From XN24 sp035514535 (GTDB lineage Bacteria; Pseudomonadota; Gammaproteobacteria; Steroidobacterales; XN24): 64,000 bases of DNA. The stretch is taken from contig DATKAZ010000017.1 in NCBI GenBank assembly GCA_035514535.1, positions 18,168 through 82,167 of the forward strand. The letters run 5' to 3'. Positions 57,678 to 64,000 of the stretch are shown here, piece after piece (the first letter of the stretch is position 1; each line of letters opens with the position of its first letter). Made by a program: the position numbers and the translations under genes. The notes beneath the pieces are model-generated. The model was given only the letters and a program-made list of their open reading frames with translations, did no database searches and was not told the DNA's origin.

Positions 57678-59396
57678 TCACCCCGCGACATACTCCGGAT
57701 AAACCGGCTCCCAGCGGGCGGCCGCGAGCCGTAACTGGATGTCCTCCTCCCCCAGCGGCGCGCACAATTCCTCATCGACGGCGGTGCGCATGACCGCGGC
57801 GGCGACCTGGCGCGTGCAGTGCTTGAGGCGCGACACCCGCGGATACATGCGGCTCTCGCCGAGCGACTCCTGGCGCACGATTTCCGCGAGCGTACGCGCC
57901 GCCGTGTTGATCATCTTCGCGGAGACCACGCGGGACTCGCAGAGCAGCGCGCCGAGGCCGAGCCCGGGGAAAATAAACACATTGTTGCCCTGGCCGATGA
58001 CGTGCCGGCGGCCGTCCAGCTCGACGTCCGCGAACGGGCTGCCGCTCGCCACCAGCGCCCGGCCCCCGGTCCAGCGCAGGATTTCCTCCGGGCGCGCCTC
58101 GGCGTAGTCGGTCGGATTGGACAGCGGCATGATGATGGGGCGCGCCGCGTTGGCGGCCATCGCGCGCACCACGCGCTCGTCGAAGGCGCCGGGCTGCCCG
58201 GAGACGCCGACCAGGATCGTCGGGCGAAAACGCTCGACGACGGTCGCCAGGTCGGCACCCGACTCGGTGCCGAGCCCATGTTCGCCGGCGACCTCCGCCG
58301 GCCACGCCAGCGCCACCTTGTAGTCGTCGCGGAAGCTGTCGCCGACGAGCAGGCCGCGGCTGTCGAGCACGGCAACGGGATGCGGAATGCCGCCGGCGAC
58401 GCGAATCGCGCGGGCGAGCTGGCGCGTGATGCCGAGCCCCGCCGCACCCGCGCCGAGCACGACCGCGCGCTGCGCACCGAGCTCTTCGCCGGTGCTCGTG
58501 AGGGCAGAGATGATCCCCGCGAGGCACACCGCGCCGGTGCCCTGGATGTCGTCGTTGAACGACGGCAGGCGGTCGCGATAGCGATCCAGCAGGCGCGAGG
58601 CGTTGTCCTTGCGGAAGTCCTCCCACTGCAGCAGCGCGCCGGGGAACACCTCGCAAACCGCAGCGACGAATTCCTCGACGAGCGCGTCGTAGGCCTCGCC
58701 GCGCAGCCGGCGTCCCGGCCAGCCGAGGTACAGCTCATCCTCCAGCAACGAGGCGCTGTCGGTACCCACGTCGAGGCTCACCGGCAGGGTATAGGCAGGG
58801 TGAATGCTGCCCGCGGCGCAATACAGCGCCAGCTTTCCGATCGCGATCGCCATGCCGCCGGCGCCCTGGTCGCCGATGCCGAGGATGGACTCGTTATCCG
58901 TGGCGACGATCAGCTTGACCGAGCGGCCCGCGCCGGCCGCGCGCAGCACGTCGGCGACGCGGCCGCGGTGGTCCGGCGTGATCCACACGCCGCGCGCACG
59001 GCGGAACACGTGGCTGAACTCGCGCGTCGCGCGGCCGACGGTGGGCGTGTAGATGATCGGCATCAGCGCCTCGAGCTGATCGCACAACACCCGGTAGAAC
59101 AGCTGCTCGTTGCGGTCCTGCAGGCCGGACAGCTCGAGATATTTGTCGAAGGGATCGGGCAACCGGTCCAGCGTCATGTGGATGCGGCGCACCTGCTGGG
59201 CCATCGTGTTGACACGGCTCGGCAGCAGGCCGTCGAGGCCGAGCGTGGCACGTTCCTGCGGGCTGAACGCGGAGCCCTTGTTGAGCAGCGGGTCGCGGTA
59301 GAGATTCGCGCCGCGCCGCCTGATTGACAGCGGCCGGTCGCCGCGCGGTGCCTGCAGCGGCAGGCCGCCCGGCATGAGCCAGTCCCGGTAAGTCAT
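57678..59396 (-). CDS. maeA: NAD-dependent malic enzyme
   Basis: Decarboxylates malate to pyruvate. 572 residues. MPIIYTPTVGRATREFSHVF, KLIVATDNESILGIGDQGAG, the Lys/Asp segment WEDFRKDNASRLLDRYRDRL, PSFNDDIQGTGAV, VVLGAGAAGLGI and IFPGLGLGALLCESRVVS are all in place. Complete; no nearby partner. Confidence 0.94.
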   Translation of the reverse strand: MTYRDWLMPGGLPLQAPRGDRPLSIRRRGANLYRDPLLNKGSAFSPQERATLGLDGLLPSRVNTMAQQVRRIHMTLDRLPDPFDKYLELSGLQDRNEQLFYRVLCDQLEALMPIIYTPTVGRATREFSHVFRRARGVWITPDHRGRVADVLRAAGAGRSVKLIVATDNESILGIGDQGAGGMAIAIGKLALYCAAGSIHPAYTLPVSLDVGTDSASLLEDELYLGWPGRRLRGEAYDALVEEFVAAVCEVFPGALLQWEDFRKDNASRLLDRYRDRLPSFNDDIQGTGAVCLAGIISALTSTGEELGAQRAVVLGAGAAGLGITRQLARAIRVAGGIPHPVAVLDSRGLLVGDSFRDDYKVALAWPAEVAGEHGLGTESGADLATVVERFRPTILVGVSGQPGAFDERVVRAMAANAARPIIMPLSNPTDYAEARPEEILRWTGGRALVASGSPFADVELDGRRHVIGQGNNVFIFPGLGLGALLCESRVVSAKMINTAARTLAEIVRQESLGESRMYPRVSRLKHCTRQVAAAVMRTAVDEELCAPLGEEDIQLRLAAARWEPVYPEYVAG

Positions 59397-59486
59397 CCCT
59401 CGACTCCATGCTTGTTGCCTTCCAGGGCCTGCCGAGTATACGACCGGGGTGCAATCACGGCAGTCGGGGAAAGTCGCAGCGCGAAG

Positions 59487-60470
59487 TCAGAACGATGTCA
59501 CGGGCACGCAGTCATCGGCGTCGATCGCTTGTGCCGGAATCGCCTCGAGCGTGCTGGCGGCCGCGGCCACGACCGGGCTCCCCGCCGGCGCGATCGTGGC
59601 GGCGCGCGCGGCGAGGCGCCGGGCGCTGGCCCGGCAGCCCTGCCCCGCCAGCAGGTTGGCGAGGTTGTTCAAAGCGGCGGCATGCTCCGGCTCGCGGGCG
59701 AGCAGCGCCTCGTAGCCGGCGCGCGCCGCCGCGAGGTCGCCGCCGAGATAGCTGGCGGTGGCATGACCGAAACGCGCGATGGAGTCCGCGGGCCAGGGCG
59801 CGAGCGCCGCTTCCCAGGCCGCCGCCGCCGCCTCGTAACGGCCGACCTCCTCGAGCCCGGCCACCGCGTCGAAGTAGCGGCTGCGGTCCGGCTGCGCCGG
59901 CAGTTGGCCGGGCTCCAGCAGGACCAGTCCCCAGCGCTCCGCCTTGTCCCAGCTGCGCAGGAAGCGCGCCGCCGGCATCTCCAGGCGGCGCTCGGTGCCG
60001 GAGCGCAGGATGACCCGCTCGGCGCCGGGATCCACGCCGATCACCACCGCGTAGTGCCACGCCGGCCAGCTGCGCAGGCGCAGGTTCTGCATCACCAGCA
60101 CCGGCCGCCCCGCGAGCAGCTCGGCGAACAGCGCGTCGGCATCCGGTGTGACGCGGTAAGGCACGAAGCCGCGGGCGCGGGCGGCGGCGGCCAGCTCGAG
60201 TTGCAGACTGCCGCCGAGCCCAGGCGTGTACACCTCGCGTGCCAGCGTGTCCGGATGCACGTCCGTGCCGGCCGCGCCGAGCACCGTGGCGAGCGCGGCC
60301 GGGCCGCATTGCAGCGCCTCCTGGGGATGGAACGGCGTGTCTTCAAGCTCGACAACGGCGTCCCGGCCCTGCAGGGCGGGGGCCCCGGACACGATCGCGC
60401 GCTGGGCGGCACAACCGCCCAGCGCGCACAGGATCCAGGCCAGTCCCAGGCCGCGGAGGATGTTCGTCAC
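59487..60470 (-). CDS. PA2778-like C39-type cysteine peptidase with TPR, lipoprotein
   Basis: 327-residue lipoprotein (signal ends CALGGC). N-terminal papain-like C39 fold: catalytic Cys in EALQCGPAALATVL, His in SWPAWHYAVVIGVDP. C-terminal tetratricopeptide repeats (DAVAGLEEVGRYEAAAAAWE; EHAAALNNLANLLAGQG). It matches the PA2778 family, of unknown cleavage target, and is 16 nt downstream of its usual PA2779 partner. Confidence 0.88.
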   Translation of the reverse strand: MTNILRGLGLAWILCALGGCAAQRAIVSGAPALQGRDAVVELEDTPFHPQEALQCGPAALATVLGAAGTDVHPDTLAREVYTPGLGGSLQLELAAAARARGFVPYRVTPDADALFAELLAGRPVLVMQNLRLRSWPAWHYAVVIGVDPGAERVILRSGTERRLEMPAARFLRSWDKAERWGLVLLEPGQLPAQPDRSRYFDAVAGLEEVGRYEAAAAAWEAALAPWPADSIARFGHATASYLGGDLAAARAGYEALLAREPEHAAALNNLANLLAGQGCRASARRLAARAATIAPAGSPVVAAAASTLEAIPAQAIDADDCVPVTSF

Positions 60471-60486
60471 GCGGCGCGGTGCCGGC

Positions 60487-60870
60487 CTAGAAGCTCTTGA
60501 AGATGTCCGTGATGCCGACGAGCTCGAGGATCAGCAAAACGACGAATACCACGCCGACGATCTCTACCACTCCCGCGCCCGCGGGCAACTCGGCAAGGCG
60601 TGAGTCGAGGTACCGAAGCTCGGCGTCGGTCAGGGCCGCCACGCGCTCGCCGGCCGCGGCCGGATCCACGCCGTGGGCCACGAGCCGGGCCTGCACCACC
60701 TCGCGATCGAGCGCAGCCTGCACGCGGGCCACGGTGTCGGCCCGCTCGGCCTGCATCATCACGGTGCGGGTGCTCACCACGGCCGCGGACGCGGTCTGCA
60801 CCAGTCCGGCCAACCCGACGGACACCGCAACCAGCGCGGCGACGACTCTCATGAAACGCATTCTTCTCAT
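60487..60870 (-). CDS. PA2779-family membrane protein
   Basis: 127 residues: signal peptide (VVAALVAVSVGLAGLVQTAS), an extracytoplasmic helical middle with ARVQAALDREVVQARLVAHG and VDPAAAGERVAALTDAEL, and a C-terminal membrane helix (VVEIVGVVFVVLLILELV) typical of PA2779. Always paired with the PA2778 peptidase and may anchor or be its substrate; that is inference. Confidence 0.85.
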   Translation of the reverse strand: MRRMRFMRVVAALVAVSVGLAGLVQTASAAVVSTRTVMMQAERADTVARVQAALDREVVQARLVAHGVDPAAAGERVAALTDAELRYLDSRLAELPAGAGVVEIVGVVFVVLLILELVGITDIFKSF

Positions 60871-61025
60871 TACTAACGTCTCCTTGTGGGTGTACTGAAC
60901 CTTACCCAGACCGCGGCGACGCGTCTAGATGGCCGGGCTGCGAAATGTCCACGATATTCTATACTTCAAGGCATCAATCGGAGACGGCCACCGGCGTCCG
61001 GTCGGCGGCCATATGGAGTACACGC

Positions 61026-61232
61026 ATGTCAGTTGCAAAAGTCACGGAAATCATCAGCTCCTCGTCGAAGAGCTTCGAGGACGCTATCGCGAGCGGCATC
61101 AAGCGCGCCAACAAGACCCTCAAGCACATCCGCGGCGCCTGGATCAGGGACCACGAGGTCGTCGTCAACGAGGCCGGCAAGATCACAGAGTACCGGGTCA
61201 AGATGAAGGTGACCTTCGTCATCGACGGCTGA
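61026..61232 (+). CDS. Dodecin flavin-binding protein
   Basis: 68-residue protein forming a 12-mer that stores flavin. Full family pattern: VAKVTEIISSSSKSFEDAIA, TLKHIRGAWIRDHEVVVNEA (with the flavin-stacking Trp) and YRVKMKVTFVIDG. 3 nt from the convergent aldehyde dehydrogenase gene. Confidence 0.93.
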   Translation: MSVAKVTEIISSSSKSFEDAIASGIKRANKTLKHIRGAWIRDHEVVVNEAGKITEYRVKMKVTFVIDG

Positions 61233-61235
61233 AGC

Positions 61236-62600
61236 TCAGCCGACCCACACCGTCTGCGCGTTGACGAATTCGCGGATGCCGTGGCGCGACAGCTCGCGAC
61301 CGTAACCCGAGTCCTTGACGCCGCCGAACGGCAGGCGCGGATCGCTCTTCACCATGCCGTTGACGAACGCCGCGCCGCACTCGAGCCGGCGCGCCAGGCG
61401 CTCGCCGCGCGCGCGGTCGCGTGTCCAGACGCTGCCGCCGAGTCCGAAGCAGCTGCCGTTCGCAATGTGCAGCGCCTCGTCCTCGTCGCGCACGGAAATC
61501 ACCAGGGCCACCGGGCCGAACACCTCCTCGCGCCAGGCGCGCATGCCCGGCGCGACGCCGCGCAGGATCGAGGCGCGATAAAAAGCGCCCGGACCGTCGA
61601 GCGCGTCACCGCCGGCGAGCACGTCGGCGCCGTGCGCCACGGCATCGGCGAGCTGCTCGTGGAGCTCGTCGCGCAGGTCGCGCCGCGCCATCGGCGCGAG
61701 GGTTGTACCCGGGTCGAGCGGGTCGCCGGGCACGAGCGCCTCGACGGCGGCCGCGAAGCGCGCGAGGAATTCCTCGGCCACGGAGGCCACGACCAGGAAC
61801 CGCTTGGCCGCGATGCAGCTCTGGCCCGCGTTCTGGAAGCGCGACTTGACGCCCTGCGCGACGGCGGCGTCGAGATCGGCGTCCTCGAGCACGATGAACG
61901 GATCCGAACCGCCGAGCTCGAGCACGGCTTTCTTCAGGTGCTCGCCAGCCACCGCGGCCACCGCGCGGCCGGCACGATCGCTGCCGGTCAAGGAGACCGC
62001 GTGGACGCGACGATCGGCCAGCAGCCCGGCGACCGCATCACTGTCGACCAGCAAGGTGCGGAACACACCTTCCGGCAGGCCCGCCTCCTCGAACACGCGT
62101 TCGATCGCGAGCGCGCACTGCGGCACGTTGGACGCGTGCTTGAGCAGGACCGTGTTGCCCGCCGCGAGCGCCGGCGTGGCGCAGCGGATCGCCTGCCAGA
62201 ACGGAAAGTTCCACGGCATCACCGCTAGCACGGTGCCGAGCGGCTGGTAGGCAACCAGGCTGCGGTGCGCGTCGGTCGCAATCAGCTCGTCGGCGAGGAA
62301 TGCCGGCGCGTGCTCGGCGTAATAGCTGCATGCCGTGGCGCATTTTGCGATCTCGGCGCGCGCCTCGCCGATGAGCTTGCCCATCTCGAGCGTGACGAGA
62401 CGCGCGAGTTCGTCGCGCTTCTCCTTGAGCACGCGCGCCGCCTGGCCGATGACCCGACCGCGTGCCTCGACGGGCGTGTCACGCCACGCAGGCGCGGCAG
62501 TCGCGGCATCCTCGAGGATCGCCTCGACCTGTGCCGGCCGATGGCCCTCGGCGCGAAAAAACTCCTCGCCGGTGGCGGGATTGACGGACGTAAACGGCAT
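61236..62600 (-). CDS. NAD(P)-dependent succinate-semialdehyde-type aldehyde dehydrogenase
   Basis: 454-residue ALDH. PWNFPFWQAIR, catalytic Glu228 (VLELGGSDPFIVLED) and Cys262 (QNAGQSCIAAKRF), and the C-terminal LPFGGVKDSGYGRELS are conserved. Best fit is the Sad/GabD-like succinate-semialdehyde group; other aldehydes are possible. GGGGAGG lies before the ATG. Confidence 0.9.
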   Translation of the reverse strand: MPFTSVNPATGEEFFRAEGHRPAQVEAILEDAATAAPAWRDTPVEARGRVIGQAARVLKEKRDELARLVTLEMGKLIGEARAEIAKCATACSYYAEHAPAFLADELIATDAHRSLVAYQPLGTVLAVMPWNFPFWQAIRCATPALAAGNTVLLKHASNVPQCALAIERVFEEAGLPEGVFRTLLVDSDAVAGLLADRRVHAVSLTGSDRAGRAVAAVAGEHLKKAVLELGGSDPFIVLEDADLDAAVAQGVKSRFQNAGQSCIAAKRFLVVASVAEEFLARFAAAVEALVPGDPLDPGTTLAPMARRDLRDELHEQLADAVAHGADVLAGGDALDGPGAFYRASILRGVAPGMRAWREEVFGPVALVISVRDEDEALHIANGSCFGLGGSVWTRDRARGERLARRLECGAAFVNGMVKSDPRLPFGGVKDSGYGRELSRHGIREFVNAQTVWVG

Positions 62601-62736
62601 GGCGGGGCCTCCCCGGGATCGAACTCATCCCAAGTCTAGCGCGCGCTGCGGAAGGTAAATTCCGGTGCATTGGTGTGTTGGTGCGAATGTGATAAAGTCT
62701 GGATCGGAGCCGCCAAGAGCAGCAGGAATCCATCGC

Positions 62737-62973
62737 ATGAGCCGCCTCACCATCACACTCGATGACGAACTGCATCGCGCACTCAAGGAGACGGCCGCTC
62801 GGCAAGGTCGTTCCATCGCCTCGATCATCGAAGAGAGCCTGCGGCTGCGCGGCATACGACCTCAGGCCGACACGCGCGCGCTCGTCGCGCGCGCAAGACA
62901 GCACGCTCAGCTCGAAGCGGACAAGGCGATGGACCTGGCTGTGAAAGAGACGCGTGCCGCGCGCAAGCGATGA
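62737..62973 (+). CDS. Ribbon-helix-helix antitoxin
   Basis: 78-residue CopG/Arc-type DNA-binding protein: SRLTITLDDELHRALKETAA, RQGRSIASIIEESLRLRG, then a toxin-binding tail. Start at 62737 fits the RHH fold. The ATG of the PIN toxin overlaps its stop by 4 bp (ATGA), making a type II toxin-antitoxin operon. Confidence 0.87.
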   Translation: MSRLTITLDDELHRALKETAARQGRSIASIIEESLRLRGIRPQADTRALVARARQHAQLEADKAMDLAVKETRAARKR

Positions 62974-63395
62974 GCCCGCCCGTATTCGTCGTCGACACGA
63001 ACGTCGTGGTCGCCGGACTGGTCACGGCTCCAGGCACAAGCCCCGTCGTGGCCATGCTGGACGCGATGCTGTCGGGGCGATTGTTGTACCTCATGTCGCC
63101 GGCGCTCCTCCAGGAGTACCGATCGGTGCTGCTGCGGCCACGAATTGCGAAACTCCACGGCCTGGGCGAACCCGAGGTCGATCGGGTGTTGGTGGAACTG
63201 ACCGCGAACGCCATCTGGCGTGAGCCTGGTCGCGCGTCTCCCGCGCCCGACCCGGGCGACGATCACCTCTGGGCGTTGCTGACCATTCATGACGGCAGCA
63301 TCCTCATCACCGGGGATCGGCTGCTACAGTCCAAACCGCCGCCGGACAACCGCATGATCTCACCCTCGGCGTGGCTGGAGACCTTCGCTCGCTAG
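62970..63395 (+). CDS. PIN-domain toxin (COG1569-like)
   Basis: 141-residue PIN nuclease: FVVDTNVVVAGLVTAPGTSP (Asp), LMSPALLQEYRSVLLRP (Glu), DPGDDHLWALL and LITGDRLLQ (Asp). Partner of the RHH protein just upstream. Different subfamily from the VapC-like toxin at 56882-57355. Confidence 0.87.
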   Translation: MSPPVFVVDTNVVVAGLVTAPGTSPVVAMLDAMLSGRLLYLMSPALLQEYRSVLLRPRIAKLHGLGEPEVDRVLVELTANAIWREPGRASPAPDPGDDHLWALLTIHDGSILITGDRLLQSKPPPDNRMISPSAWLETFAR

Positions 63396-63408
63396 ATTGT
63401 CGCCGGCG

Positions 63409-63456
63409 CCGTGGATGAAACGGGTTGGCTGGCTGCTTGTGTTCCGGGGTTCTCAT
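63409..63456 (-). pseudogene. higA: higA antitoxin remnant (N-terminal fragment)
   Basis: From the ATG at 63456 the frame reads MRTPEHKQPANPFHPR, like the start of HigA-family antitoxins (…NPFHPGE…), and then diverges near the end of the PIN toxin gene at 63395. It starts 12 nt after the HigB fragment stop, the normal higBA spacing. The helix-turn-helix is gone, so it is not functional. Confidence 0.55.
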
Positions 63457-63468
63457 AGCGTCCCAACT

Positions 63469-63570
63469 CTAGTGGTGATCAACCACCGCTACATCATCTG
63501 CTCGTCCCAATTTCCATTTGAAGACGATTCGCCACTGGTCGTTAATCCGGATCGTAACCCGATAACAACC
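63469..63570 (-). pseudogene. higB: higB toxin remnant (C-terminal fragment)
   Basis: A 33-codon frame ends with the typical tail of RelE/HigB toxins: RVTIRINDQWRIVFKW, then LGRADDVAVVDHH and a stop. It is bounded upstream by a stop codon at 63571 and the rest of the gene is not found, so only the last third survives. Overlaid by no other gene; the region has lower GC than the rest. Confidence 0.65.
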
Positions 63571-63598
63571 TCAAGCTTGCGTGTGCGCCGCAGCCGGA

Positions 63599-63626
63599 TT
63601 CTGGCGCATTTGCCTGAAGGTATAAT
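63599..63626 (+). promoter_or_regulatory. tRNA promoter
   Basis: A perfect -10 TATAAT (63621-63626) 18 nt before the tRNA, with a weak -35 TTCTGG (63599-63604) at 16-nt spacing. The short distance fits a stable RNA promoter. Confidence 0.6.
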
Positions 63627-63644
63627 CCCCGCTGCCCGGCGCGC

Positions 63645-63720
<76 letters not shown>

Positions 63721-63859
63721 TGAAAATCATGGGGTTAGGGGAGTTATGGCGGGAGGCGAAGGGATTGGAATCCCTTGGTGTCTCCCATAGCCCGAGCGGC
63801 AAAGGACGCCAGATATGCCAAGGTAGGGTCGTGGTTAGCCGTTATAGCGAGGCGTAAGG

Positions 63860-64000
63860 ATGCGCTGGGCCGTAGAAATACAGAACACCAGCTTAACCAG
63901 CAGGAACCTAACCGACCTTCTGGATGCACTGGGTTTCACTTTGTCCGTCAATGGCAACTCACTCGCACTAACATCCCATGACATCGACCTGGCTGAAAAT
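63860..64000 (+). CDS. Partial hypothetical protein at window end (island gene)
   Basis: 47 codons open to the end of the window: begins MRWAVEIQNTSLTSRNLTDL and continues GFTLSVNGNSLALTSHDIDL. The compact, hydrophobic-patterned start resembles small proteins I associate with integrated elements, but I cannot name a family. GC is clearly lower than in the rest of the window, and it begins 140 nt after the tRNA gene, a common integration site. Confidence 0.55.
   Translation, partial: MRWAVEIQNTSLTSRNLTDLLDALGFTLSVNGNSLALTSHDIDLAEN

Noticed and set aside
63469..63570. A functional HigB toxin
   Set aside because: Only about 33 codons remain after an in-frame stop at 63571 and the start and catalytic core are missing.
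63744..63981. Two short overlapping frames after the tRNA (63744-63929 minus, 63775-63981 plus)
   Set aside because: Composition is unlike protein and both overlap each other; the frame at 63860 running off the edge looks more like a real protein start.

Overview
The window is very GC-rich, densely coding bacterial chromosome, with short intergenic gaps, frequent 1-, 4-, 8- and 17-bp gene overlaps and many GTG/TTG starts. Gene content and order place it in the Gammaproteobacteria. Two blocks follow the order I remember from Pseudomonas aeruginosa (pilT-pilU ... pyrB-ruvX-yqgE-tonB-gshB-pilGHIJ-chpA, and cca-folK-folB-tsaD-rpsU-yqeY-dnaG-rpoD-tRNA), but with many lineage-specific losses and insertions. 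It is probably not a pseudomonad; a Chromatiales-, Steroidobacterales- or Xanthomonadales-like group fits better. This placement is inference.

Region 1 (1-20.1 kb) is built around type IV pili. The chemosensory operon pilG-pilH-pilI-pilJ-chpA runs leftward and ChpA runs off the window start. gshB is divergent from it and is followed by an overlapping apbE / NusG-domain-II / Gx-transporter / tonB cluster, then yqgE-ruvX-pyrB and a PyrK-like electron-transfer protein. Three tandem retraction-type ATPases (pilT, pilU and a second pilU-like gene) read back against yggS-proC-yggT-DUF4426. pilK, pyrC, pyrR and metXW are not present at the positions where the Pseudomonas order would put them.

Region 2 (20.1-33 kb) is metabolic and accessory: an HU-like protein, TerB-like protein, alpha/beta hydrolase, ornithine aminotransferase, PEBP-like protein, exported amidohydrolase, FKBP isomerase, several small unknown ORFs, the nucleotide nucleosidase ppnN, an L,D-transpeptidase, an M49-like protein lacking a zinc ligand, and a Tat-exported amidohydrolase.

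Region 3 (33-41.3 kb) holds a CBS protein, a rhodanese, and a split B12-dependent ribonucleotide reductase (nrdJa-nrdJb). A 373-residue intein interrupts NrdJa exactly at the active-site Cys. The upstream region carries a strong promoter and two NrdR-box-like palindromes. An Hsp20 gene with a good sigma-32 promoter, a DegQ-type protease and a TauE permease follow.

Region 4 (41.3-56.9 kb) contains slt, an aminopeptidase, cca, uppP, a MidA-like methyltransferase, a pteridine reductase, an S41 peptidase, folK-folB, and the macromolecular-synthesis cluster tsaD / rpsU-yqeY-dnaG-rpoD. Two unusual composite hairpin repeats and two 28-bp palindromic repeats lie in the gaps between genes.

Region 5 (56.9-64 kb) carries an AbrB-PIN toxin-antitoxin pair, malic enzyme, a PA2778/PA2779-like pair, dodecin, an aldehyde dehydrogenase, an RHH-PIN toxin-antitoxin pair, a decayed higBA remnant, a tRNA with CAU anticodon (best read as tRNA-Ile2), and the start of a lower-GC ORF that runs off the right edge and may open a tRNA-associated island.
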